The notes beneath the pieces were generated by a model, which did no database searches, had not been told where the DNA came from, and saw only the letters and a program-made list of their open reading frames with translations. From Sellimonas caecigallum (lineage in GTDB: Bacteria; Bacillota; Clostridia; Lachnospirales; Lachnospiraceae), in contig NZ_CP173660.1 of assembly GCF_045038405.1 (NCBI RefSeq), positions 1,488,001-1,552,000 of the forward strand: 64,000 nt of DNA, written 5' to 3'. Positions 8,581 to 15,707 of this stretch are shown piece by piece (the stretch's first letter is position 1; each line of letters opens with the position of its first letter). Position numbers and translations under genes: made by a program.

Positions 8581-9453
8581 ATGAATAAACACAAAAAACC
8601 AGGTAATATCGTAAGTAAAGTTGTCATCTACATAGCCCTCATCGTTCTGGCGATTTCCATCATCGTACCTGTGGCCTGGGTATTCATGGCAAGCTTCAAG
8701 CAGAATTCTGAGTTCATAGGTAAAGGCACAAATCCGTGGGCACTTCCGAAGAAATGGTTTGTACAGAACTATCAGGTAGCGTTCCAGGATGCCCAGATGG
8801 GAGAGTTCCTCTTCAATACAATTCTGGTCACAGTGCTGGCGTTGGTACTGATCCTTGTGATCGCCCTTCCGGCAGCATATGTACTGTCCAGATTTAAGTT
8901 CAGAGGAAACAAGATCCTGAACATCATCTTCATGGCAGGACTCTTTATCAATGTGAACTACATCGTAGTTCCGATCTTCCTGATGTTGAGCGATTGGGAT
9001 ACGGCCCTTGGATTCCAGTTCTTCCTGGATAACCGGTTTATACTGGCCCTGATCTACGCATCCTGCCACCTGCCGTTTACGATCTATCTTCTGAGCAGTT
9101 ACTTTAAGACACTTCCGAGGGGATTCGAAGAAGCGGCGTACATCGACGGATGCAGTTACTTTAAGACGATGGTAAAGATCATGATCCCGATGGCAAAACC
9201 AAGCATCATCACAGTGCTCCTTTTCAACTTCCTTACATTCTGGAACGAGTACATCATCGCATACACATTGATGGATGAACACGGAACACTGGCGATGGGA
9301 CTTAAGAACCTGATGGCAGTAGAAAGAACAGCGACCAACTATGGTATCATGTACGCAGGTCTTGTTATCGTAATGCTTCCGGTACTGATCTTCTACATCT
9401 GTGTACAGAAACGTCTGACAGAAGGTATGACACTCGGCGGACTGAAAGGTTAG
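8581..9453 (+). CDS. Sugar ABC transporter permease (MalG/UgpE type)
   Basis: 290 residues, six membrane segments, EAA loop GFEEAAYIDGCSYFKTMVKI followed by MIPMAKP, and the typical MalG-type C terminus (FYICVQKRLTEGMTLGGLKG). It starts 18 bases after the preceding permease with a GGAAGGAGGG site. Second half of the importer channel. Confidence 0.93.
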   Translation: MNKHKKPGNIVSKVVIYIALIVLAISIIVPVAWVFMASFKQNSEFIGKGTNPWALPKKWFVQNYQVAFQDAQMGEFLFNTILVTVLALVLILVIALPAAYVLSRFKFRGNKILNIIFMAGLFINVNYIVVPIFLMLSDWDTALGFQFFLDNRFILALIYASCHLPFTIYLLSSYFKTLPRGFEEAAYIDGCSYFKTMVKIMIPMAKPSIITVLLFNFLTFWNEYIIAYTLMDEHGTLAMGLKNLMAVERTATNYGIMYAGLVIVMLPVLIFYICVQKRLTEGMTLGGLKG

Positions 9454-9466
9454 GAGGGGAATGGTA

Positions 9467-9637
9467 ATGAATAAGAATATCGTAAGAAATGTAATTATGG
9501 TCATTGTCTTTATCGTATGCCTCGCCCTGATCATCATCGGACAAAAGAATATCAGTGCAACCGGCCTGATGATGGAACTGGTAGGTCTGATCGGACTTCT
9601 GACACTTTTGTTTATCTATAATCACAGGTATAAATAA
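9467..9637 (+). CDS. Small two-helix membrane protein at the end of the importer operon
   Basis: 56 residues: MNKNIVRN, a hydrophobic helix (VIMVIVFIVCLALIIIG), a short loop QKNISATGLM, a second helix (ELVGLIGLLTLLFIY) and the basic tail NHRYK. A TAGGAGGGG site begins within the stop of the permease gene, 13 bases away, so it is translationally linked. Small proteins of this kind follow sugar permease genes in Lachnospiraceae (possibly the family named DUF6903; from memory). A structural or stabilising role in the importer is a guess. Confidence 0.7.
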   Translation: MNKNIVRNVIMVIVFIVCLALIIIGQKNISATGLMMELVGLIGLLTLLFIYNHRYK

Positions 9638-9648
9638 TACGGTAAATG

Positions 9649-9695
9649 AAAAGCGTCTCCGCGCGTAAAAGCGGGAGGCGCTTTTTGCTTTTTTT
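9649..9695 (+). terminator. Intrinsic terminator of the first importer operon
   Basis: AAAAGCGTCTCCGC pairs with GCGGGAGGCGCTTTT (GU and one bulge), followed by TTTTTTT. It overlaps the 3' end of the convergent AraC gene and could serve both directions. Confidence 0.85.
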
Positions 9696-10614
9696 ATTTG
9701 AGTTTTCTGTCTGCCATGGCTTTGATGGACAAGGTATACTCCGACGGCGTCATTCCGGTCATTTTCTTAAACTGTCTCGAAAAATAGTGGATGGATGTGT
9801 ATCCCAGGTGTTCGGATATCTGGGTAAAATTCATCTTTCCGGTGCGCATCATCTGTTTCGCGGCGTCGATCTTCATGTGGGAAAAGTACTCGATGATCCC
9901 AAGGCCGCTCTTTTTCTGAAAGATCTTCTGCAGCTGTGATCTCCCGATGAGATTGTCCCGACAGATCTTTTCGATTGTAAGGCGGGAAGACAGATGGAGA
10001 TTCAGATATTCGACGATCCGGTTGAATGTTTCTGTGTCCGTATTTTCTTTCATTGTCTTATCCGGTTTTCCGACATAAGATTCCGGTGGTTGTTTGACGG
10101 AGAACTCTTTGTACTTGCGGTAAAGATAGATTAAAAGCTCCTCGAGATAAATCTGGATGAGCTGTCCGGATGCGGCAGGTGCCTCCTGTTTTGCGACAAG
10201 GACTGTCTGGTATGGATCGTCCAGCCTGCCTTCCAGAAAAAGATTGGCCTCTGTGATCAGTTTGGCCAGAAGCCCCCGCGCCGCATCGTCCACATGGAGG
10301 ATCTTCCCGCGGAAAAAATCCATAAGCGGGCTTTGGCAGGAGAAAGAAATGACGATCAGATTTGGGGCGATGCTCCCGTTTGCCCTGACCCAGTGAAATT
10401 CATTCGGTTCATGAAAAACGATCTCCCCGCGTTTTAACACATGGGTCTTATCCCCGGCTCCGATCAGCACTTCTCCCTTGTCTACGCACACGAACTCCCA
10501 AAAATCATGGGACTCCCCGGGAAAAGAAAAGTCACTCATATATTCAAAGTAGTGGAGGGAGAAAATTTCGTTGATCTGTAATTCTTTGCGGAAAACAATA
10601 CCCTGGTATTCCAT
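9694..10614 (-). CDS. AraC-family regulator divergent from the nucleotidyltransferase/NahK/GalE genes
   Basis: 306 residues from the ATG at 10614, chosen because GAGAGGTG lies just upstream; the frame stays open for 16 more codons. N-terminal cupin sensor (FPGESHDFWEFVCVDKGEVL, KRGEIVFHEPNEFHWV) and C-terminal AraC domain (LTIEKICRDNLIGRSQLQKI, SEHLGYTSIHYFSRQFKKMT, GMTPSEYT). It is a clear paralogue of the regulator at 14622-15554, sharing HYFEYM-x-DF and GESHDFWEF. A 206-base divergent region separates it from the nucleotidyltransferase gene, its most likely target. Confidence 0.92.
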   Translation of the reverse strand: MEYQGIVFRKELQINEIFSLHYFEYMSDFSFPGESHDFWEFVCVDKGEVLIGAGDKTHVLKRGEIVFHEPNEFHWVRANGSIAPNLIVISFSCQSPLMDFFRGKILHVDDAARGLLAKLITEANLFLEGRLDDPYQTVLVAKQEAPAASGQLIQIYLEELLIYLYRKYKEFSVKQPPESYVGKPDKTMKENTDTETFNRIVEYLNLHLSSRLTIEKICRDNLIGRSQLQKIFQKKSGLGIIEYFSHMKIDAAKQMMRTGKMNFTQISEHLGYTSIHYFSRQFKKMTGMTPSEYTLSIKAMADRKLK

Positions 10615-10820
10615 GATGACACCTCTCTTTATCTTACCGTTTCTTTCGTTTGATTTTATCATACATCATGGAGGACAAAAATGCAAAGCGAAAATGCAGA
10701 TTGTACAAATGAAATAGAATATCAGATAAAGATTTTTCCGCGTTTTTATCATACAATAAGAGCAGTGAGATAAATGGAAAATGACCGCGTGAAAAGCGGA
10801 AAAAGAAGGAGGAAAAGACA

Positions 10821-11744
10821 ATGAAAAAACCGGTTTTGGTAATTATGGCAGCAGGAATGGGAAGCAGATATGGCGGATTAAAACAGATTGATCCGGTCGA
10901 CAAAGAGGGTCATATCATCATGGATTTTTCTATCTTTGATGCAAAACGTGCGGGATTTGAAAAAGTTGTATTTATTATTAAGAAAGAAAACGAAGCAGAC
11001 TTTAAAGAAGCAGTAGGAAACCGGATGGAGAAGATCATGGATGTAGCTTACGCATTCCAGGATCTCAACAATATTCCGGAAGGATTTGAAGTGCCGGAAG
11101 GACGTGTGAAACCGTGGGGAACAGCGCATGCAGTCTTGAGCGCGATCGATGAAGTGGACGGACCGTTCGCAGTAATCAACGCAGACGACTACTACGGACG
11201 TCATGCATTTGAAACTATCTACAATTTCCTTACGACACATGAAGACGATGAAAAATACCGTTACACAATGGTAGGATATCGTCTGAAAAATACAGTGACA
11301 GACAATGGACATGTGGCAAGGGGAATCTGTGAGATCAATTCTGATAAAGAACTTGTGGAGGTCAACGAACGTACAAGGATCGAAAAGAGAGACGGCGGTA
11401 TCGCATATTCTGAAGATGACGGACAGACATGGGTATCCGTTGATCCAGACACACTCGTATCCATGAACATGTGGGGATTCACAAGGAGTATCCTCGACGA
11501 GATCAAAGCAGGATTCCCTGCATTCCTGGAAAAAGGTCTCAAGGAAAACCCGATGAAATGTGAGTACTTCCTGCCGTCAGTTGTAAGTGACCTTCTCGGA
11601 CAGGAACGTGCGACAGTAACTGTGCTGGAATCCGAAGATAAGTGGTATGGTGTGACATACAAAGAAGACAAGCCGGTTGTGGAAAATGCAATCCAGGAAT
11701 TAAAAGACGCGGGAGTATATCCGCAGAAACTGTGGGAGGAATAA
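10821..11744 (+). CDS. Sugar-1-phosphate nucleotidyltransferase (probable UDP-sugar pyrophosphorylase role)
   Basis: 307 residues of the NTP_transferase fold. The nucleotide-binding loop is MAAGMGSRYGGLKQIDPVD at residues ~9-27, and the metal/nucleotide site is AVINADDYYGRHAF near residue 115. The product would be a nucleoside diphosphate sugar from NTP and a hexose-1-phosphate. It is followed after four bases by a NahK-like kinase and then galE. This suggests it takes the place of the hexose-1-phosphate uridylyltransferase of the bifidobacterial lnp operon, charging Gal-1-P and/or HexNAc-1-P with UTP. Which sugar and nucleotide it uses is not readable from the sequence. AAGGAGGAAAAG precedes the ATG. 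Confidence 0.82.
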   Translation: MKKPVLVIMAAGMGSRYGGLKQIDPVDKEGHIIMDFSIFDAKRAGFEKVVFIIKKENEADFKEAVGNRMEKIMDVAYAFQDLNNIPEGFEVPEGRVKPWGTAHAVLSAIDEVDGPFAVINADDYYGRHAFETIYNFLTTHEDDEKYRYTMVGYRLKNTVTDNGHVARGICEINSDKELVEVNERTRIEKRDGGIAYSEDDGQTWVSVDPDTLVSMNMWGFTRSILDEIKAGFPAFLEKGLKENPMKCEYFLPSVVSDLLGQERATVTVLESEDKWYGVTYKEDKPVVENAIQELKDAGVYPQKLWEE

Positions 11745-11748
11745 TCAA

Positions 11749-12864
11749 ATGAAACGTGTAAATCAGGCTCAGATCGATGAAGCAATCGCAAATTTTCAGT
11801 ACGAAGGAATGTTGGTGGACCAGAGACCATACGGGAGCGGACACATCAATGATACATACCTTTTGACTTTTGAAATTGCAGAGATGGGAAAAATCCGTGT
11901 CATTCTTCAGAGAATGAACAACGAGATTTTTACAAATCCGGTGGAACTTATGGAAAATATCATTTCCGTGACATCCTATCTCCGTAAAAAGATCATAGAA
12001 AATGGCGGGGATCCGGACAGAGAGACATTAAATGTTATCCGTGCGGTGGACGGAAAACCGTACTTTGTGGACTATAAAGGCGACTACTGGCGTTCTTACA
12101 AATTCATCACAGACGCCACAAGCTATGACAAAGTAGAGAAACCGGACGATTTCTACCAGAGCGCAGTGTCATTCGGACATTTCCAGAGACTGCTTGCTGA
12201 CTATCCGGCCGACACACTCCATGAGACGATCAAAGGTTTCCACGATACGAAGGCTAGATTCCAGGTATTTAAAGAAGCAGTGAAAAAAGACGTGTGCAGC
12301 CGCGCGGCAAGCGTAAAGAAAGAGATCGATTTTGTCCTTGCCCATGAAGATGTGGCAAATGTATTTGGGGAACTTTTGGAAAAAGGAGAGATCCCGCTGC
12401 GTGTTACACACAATGATACAAAACTGAACAATATCATGATCGACAACAAGACAGGAAAAGGAATCTGCGTCATCGACCTGGATACTGTTATGCCGGGACT
12501 TGCAATGAACGACTTCGGCGATTCCATCCGTTTTGGCGCAAGCACAGCGGCAGAAGACGAACAGGATCTGAGCAAAGTATCCTGCAGCATGGAACTTTTT
12601 GATCTGTATGTGAAAGGTTTCATGGAAGGATGCGGCGGCAAACTTACGAAGAAAGAAGTAGAACTGCTTCCGATGGGTGCAAAGGTCATGACATTCGAAT
12701 GCGGTATGCGCTTCCTCACAGACTATCTGGAAGGCGATCACTACTTCAAGATCCACAGAGAAGGTCATAACCTTGACAGATGCCGCACACAGTTTAAGCT
12801 GGTGGAAGATATGGAAGCAAAATGGGATACGATGCAGGAAATCGTAAAAAAATATCAGTCATAA
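11749..12864 (+). CDS. nahK: N-acetylhexosamine 1-kinase (NahK type)
   Basis: 371 residues, aminoglycoside-phosphotransferase/choline-kinase fold, close to the ~360 residues of bifidobacterial NahK. Near residue 20 is the PYGSGHINDTYL nucleotide loop; the catalytic loop RVTHNDTKLNNIMID and metal site CVIDLDTVMPGLAMNDFGD are intact. NahK phosphorylates GlcNAc or GalNAc at C1 with ATP; those are the free sugars released by GH112. It starts four bases after the nucleotidyltransferase stop, using an RBS (GGGAGGA) inside that gene, so the two are co-translated. Function is inferred from the fold plus operon context; a homoserine-kinase-like or other small-molecule kinase is less likely. Confidence 0.85.
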   Translation: MKRVNQAQIDEAIANFQYEGMLVDQRPYGSGHINDTYLLTFEIAEMGKIRVILQRMNNEIFTNPVELMENIISVTSYLRKKIIENGGDPDRETLNVIRAVDGKPYFVDYKGDYWRSYKFITDATSYDKVEKPDDFYQSAVSFGHFQRLLADYPADTLHETIKGFHDTKARFQVFKEAVKKDVCSRAASVKKEIDFVLAHEDVANVFGELLEKGEIPLRVTHNDTKLNNIMIDNKTGKGICVIDLDTVMPGLAMNDFGDSIRFGASTAAEDEQDLSKVSCSMELFDLYVKGFMEGCGGKLTKKEVELLPMGAKVMTFECGMRFLTDYLEGDHYFKIHREGHNLDRCRTQFKLVEDMEAKWDTMQEIVKKYQS

Positions 12865-12876
12865 CATCTGAGGTTG

Positions 12877-12885
12877 TGATATAAT
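12877..12885 (+). promoter_or_regulatory. Extended -10 promoter in front of galE
   Basis: TGATATAAT, that is TGn plus a consensus TATAAT at 12880-12885, between nahK and galE. No good -35 is visible. It could give galE its own transcript. Confidence 0.45.
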
Positions 12886-12927
12886 AGACGGGAAACAAGA
12901 GCGATTGTGCCAGGAGGAGGAAATGAC

Positions 12928-13947
12928 ATGTCTATTTTAGTAACAGGGGGAGCCGGATTTATCGGAAGCCATACTTGTGTGGAACTTTTGAATGCAGGAT
13001 ACGACGTTGTAGTTGTAGACAACTTATATAATTCATCCAAAGAGTCCCTCAGAAGAGTGGAAGAGATTACAGGAAAAAGCGTAAAATTTTATGAAGTGGA
13101 TATCCGCGACAAAGAAGCAATGAACGCGGTATTCGAACAGGAGAAAGACGTAGAGTCTGTGATCCATTTCGCAGGACTCAAAGCGGTAGGCGAATCCGTT
13201 GTGAAACCGATCGAATACTATGACAACAATATTGCAGGAACGCTTGTGCTTTGCGATGTGATGAGAAATCACGGCGTGAAGAACATTATCTTCAGTTCCT
13301 CCGCAACAGTTTACGGGGACCCGGCATTTATTCCGATCACAGAAGAATGTCCGAAGGGAACATGTACAAATCCTTACGGATGGACAAAGTGGATGCTGGA
13401 ACAGATCCTGACAGACCTTCACACGGCGGATCCGGAATGGAACGTAGTACTTCTGCGTTACTTTAATCCGATCGGGGCGCATAAGAGCGGAAAGATCGGC
13501 GAAGATCCAAAAGGCATTCCGAACAACCTGATCCCATATATCACACAGGTTGCTATCGGCAAGTTAAAATGTCTTGGCGTATTTGGAAACGATTACGACA
13601 CACATGACGGTACAGGAGTGCGCGATTACATTCATGTAGTAGACTTGGCTGTCGGACATGTACGCGCAGTAGAAAAGCTGAAAGAAAAAGCAGGTGTATC
13701 CGTATACAATCTCGGAACAGGAAATGGATATTCTGTTCTTGATATGGTAAAAGCATTCAGCAAAGCGTGTGGGAAAGAGATTCCGTACGAGATCAAACCT
13801 CGCCGTGCGGGGGATATCGCGACATGCTACTGCGATGCTACAAAGGCAAAAAATGAACTTCACTGGGTGGCAGAGCGCGGACTGGAAGAAATGTGCGAAG
13901 ACTCCTGGAGATGGCAGAGCCAAAATCCGAACGGATACGAAGAATAA
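12928..13947 (+). CDS. galE: UDP-glucose/UDP-GlcNAc 4-epimerase
   Basis: 339 residues, the standard GalE length. NAD-binding GGAGFIGSH at residues ~7-15, the S-T/S-x-Tyr-x3-Lys catalytic set (FSSSATVYGDP, NPYGWTKWMLE) and the C-terminal RAGDIATCYCDATKA segment are intact. The ATG at 12928 is preferred over an upstream in-frame ATG because GGAGGAGG lies eight bases before it. It interconverts UDP-Gal/UDP-Glc and possibly UDP-GalNAc/UDP-GlcNAc, closing the pathway from GH112 products to central metabolism. Confidence 0.95.
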   Translation: MSILVTGGAGFIGSHTCVELLNAGYDVVVVDNLYNSSKESLRRVEEITGKSVKFYEVDIRDKEAMNAVFEQEKDVESVIHFAGLKAVGESVVKPIEYYDNNIAGTLVLCDVMRNHGVKNIIFSSSATVYGDPAFIPITEECPKGTCTNPYGWTKWMLEQILTDLHTADPEWNVVLLRYFNPIGAHKSGKIGEDPKGIPNNLIPYITQVAIGKLKCLGVFGNDYDTHDGTGVRDYIHVVDLAVGHVRAVEKLKEKAGVSVYNLGTGNGYSVLDMVKAFSKACGKEIPYEIKPRRAGDIATCYCDATKAKNELHWVAERGLEEMCEDSWRWQSQNPNGYEE

Positions 13948-13963
13948 GTACAGACATATTTTT

Positions 13964-14000
13964 AAGGAGGCTGTCGGAAATTCCGAGAGCCTCCTTTTAG
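13964..14000 (+). terminator. Terminator after galE
   Basis: AAGGAGGCT.TCGGAA pairs with TTCCGAGAGCCTCCTT, followed by TTTT. Confidence 0.88.
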
Positions 14001-14064
14001 CTATTTACAAGGCCCTTTTCAAGAGTTGAGGAAAACTATTTTTTAGAATATGTGTATGGGACGT

Positions 14065-14097
14065 TTACGATATATACATAATTATGCTATAATTATG
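14065..14097 (+). promoter_or_regulatory. Promoter and tandem palindromic operator of the toxin-antitoxin pair
   Basis: Extended -10 TGCTATAAT (TATAAT at 14088-14093) with TTACGA 17 bases upstream. Two ATAATTAT palindromes at 14078-14085 and 14089-14096, spaced 11 bp (one helical turn), overlap the -10; this is the arrangement expected for antitoxin autorepression. Confidence 0.6.
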
Positions 14098-14118
14098 GCG
14101 TGAAAGGGGTGAAATATA

Positions 14119-14382
14119 ATGCCGATTATACTTCCTATAAAAGATTTACGCAATACAAACGAGATTTCCAGCATGGCGCACGAGAAGCAGGAGCCAATTT
14201 TTATTACAAAAAACGGATATAGCGACTTGGTTGTAATGAGCAGCGAATTATATGATAAATTTGCAAAGATCAACCGTATTGATCAGGCTATTTGTGAGTC
14301 AGAGCAGGAATTGTTAAATGGAGCGGAAGCAGTTGACGCAGAGGTAGTTTTTAAAGAACTGGAGAAAAAGTATTTTGGATAA
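14119..14382 (+). CDS. Phd/YefM-family antitoxin
   Basis: 87 residues. The N-terminal half is a Phd/YefM DNA-binding domain (LPIKDLRNTNEISSMAHEKQ, PIFITKNGYSDLVVMSSELY); the C-terminal half is acidic and helical (ICESEQELLNGAEAVDAEVV), the part that normally wraps the toxin. GAAAGGGGTG precedes the ATG. It overlaps the following toxin-like frame by eight bases, typical of type II pairs. The partner is internally deleted, so this may now be an orphan antitoxin/repressor. Confidence 0.88.
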   Translation: MPIILPIKDLRNTNEISSMAHEKQEPIFITKNGYSDLVVMSSELYDKFAKINRIDQAICESEQELLNGAEAVDAEVVFKELEKKYFG

Positions 14383-14572
14383 ATACAAAGTAAAAATCAA
14401 CCCAAGAGCTATACGTGAATTAGATGGTATTTATCAATATATTGCAAACGAAAAACTGGCACCAGAAAATGCAAAAGGTCAGGTTGATAATTATATTGTC
14501 ATATTCCGAATGGATGAAATCAACAAAGTGGTTTACGTCGTAACGATACAATACCAGGGACGAAATTTGTAA
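14375..14572 (+). pseudogene. RelE/ParE-family toxin with internal deletion
   Basis: 65 residues from a TTG codon, against ~95-105 for intact RelE/ParE toxins. The beginning (KYKVKINPRAIRELDGIYQY, then IANEKLAPENAKGQV) and the end (NYIVIFRMDEINKVVYVVTI) are both recognisable and in the same frame, but the ~30 residues normally between them, which carry the core strands and basic catalytic residues, are absent: GQVD runs straight into NYIVIF. The frame is open, so a small protein could be made, but activity as a toxin is unlikely. Seen: the junction; inferred: deletion in frame. Confidence 0.75.
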
Positions 14573-14608
14573 AGCAGGAATTGAAAAACAGAAGAGGTAA
14601 ATAAAATG

Positions 14609-14640
14609 CGGGGAGGGGTTTTTAAATACCCCCCCCCGTA
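14609..14640. terminator. Hairpin with a nine-C run at the AraC 3' end
   Basis: CGGGGAGGGG / CCCCCCCCCG around TTTTTAAATA. The nine consecutive C (14629-14637) are nine G on the minus strand and code the last glycines of the AraC regulator. It can terminate the minus-strand AraC transcript and the toxin transcript. Confidence 0.55.
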
Positions 14641-15554
14641 TCTTTTGGACGCAAAGACTGGCTGATTCCCTTGACAGAGGAAGAATACTCAAGCGGGGAC
14701 ATGCCGGTAATCCGTTTGAACTGGCGGGAAAAATACTGAAGGGAACTGTAGGAGAGAAAATATGCGATCTCCGTGAAATTCATTGTTCCGTCCCGAATGA
14801 TATCTTTCGCTCGCTGTATCTTCATATTATTAAAATACTCCATTACACCGCAGCCTTTTTCCTTGTGAAACAAGGACTGGAGCGCTGAACGACTTAAGGA
14901 GTGTGCCTCGCATATATCGGACAGAGTAAGATGTTCGCAAATATGATATTCCAGATACTGGATGATCTTTGTGGTACGTTCGCTTTTGCTGAGAGCCCGT
15001 TCCGGGGAAATCTTCGGAGGAGATTTCGGTGCAATATCGTCCTTTCCTTTATGATTTCTGGCGACTGTGATCAGAAATAACTCAAGATAAAGAAGGATAA
15101 GCTGTTCGGAACCGAAACTAATTTTATCTTTCAGTTTGACCTGCTCGATGGAAGGCAGGTTGAGCGGTGTCGCAAGGGTTTCTCGCGCGATGCTCAGAAG
15201 GTGGGAGACAAGTGTCCGCTCTTCCATATTTAAAGTACAACGCTTTTTCTGGAAGAAATTCATGGACGGAGAGTGGGAGATAAAAGACATGACAACCAGA
15301 TTCGGAGAAGCATTTCCCACTGAACGGATCGAATGAAATTCATTAGGAGCATGGAAGATAATATCTCCGGTGTTCAAAAGCAGGTGCTCCTCGCCGGACT
15401 GGACTATGACGCTTCCCTTATCTACGTAGAGAAATTCCCAGAAATCATGGGATTCTCCCTGGAAGACAAAGTCTTTCATATATTCAAAATAGTGAATTGT
15501 GATGATGGAATTGATTACTATATCTTTTTTTAGATAAGTTTTTATATATGTCAT
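14622..15554 (-). CDS. AraC-family regulator divergent from the GH129 operon
   Basis: 310 residues. Cupin-like sensor at residues ~20-120 (FQGESHDFWEFLYVDKGSVI, NTGDIIFHAPNEFHSI) and AraC DNA-binding domain at ~205-300 (LTLSDICEAHSLSRSALQSL, AYFLSYSSLQYFSRQFKRIT, GMSPLEYS). AAAGGAGG precedes the ATG. Paralogue of the regulator at 9694-10614. The divergent 153-base region carries the GH129 promoter, and a very similar promoter stands in front of the Gfo/Idh/MocA gene, so both are candidate targets. The C-terminal GGG is coded by a nine-G homopolymer, prone to slippage, though only the last residues would change. Confidence 0.92.
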   Translation of the reverse strand: MTYIKTYLKKDIVINSIITIHYFEYMKDFVFQGESHDFWEFLYVDKGSVIVQSGEEHLLLNTGDIIFHAPNEFHSIRSVGNASPNLVVMSFISHSPSMNFFQKKRCTLNMEERTLVSHLLSIARETLATPLNLPSIEQVKLKDKISFGSEQLILLYLELFLITVARNHKGKDDIAPKSPPKISPERALSKSERTTKIIQYLEYHICEHLTLSDICEAHSLSRSALQSLFHKEKGCGVMEYFNNMKIQRAKDIIRDGTMNFTEIAYFLSYSSLQYFSRQFKRITGMSPLEYSSSVKGISQSLRPKDTGGGI

Positions 15555-15595
15555 GTAAGGGCCTCCTTTGGAAATATTTTAGCAGAAGTCGGATG

Positions 15596-15652
15596 ATATG
15601 ACAAGAAATATAGACGAAAGAACAAGCGTGTTTATACAAAAGCATATATAAT
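15596..15652 (+). promoter_or_regulatory. GH129 promoter region, matching 17799-17855
   Basis: 57 bp ending in a TATAAT box (15647-15652). Aligns without gaps to 17799-17855 (41 of 57 identical by eye; ATATGACAAG and ATATAAT exact). No good -35, as expected for activator control; GACAAG/GACGAAAG repeats are candidate AraC half-sites. Confidence 0.5.
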
Positions 15653-15707
15653 AAAGATTACAATAGAAGCAGATTGGACAAAATAGACAAAAAGAGAGGA
15701 AACTGGA

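Noticed and set aside
8512..9537. 341-codon open frame opposite the MalG-type permease
   Set aside because: Shadow of a well-supported permease gene; His/Cys/Gln-rich nonsense composition.
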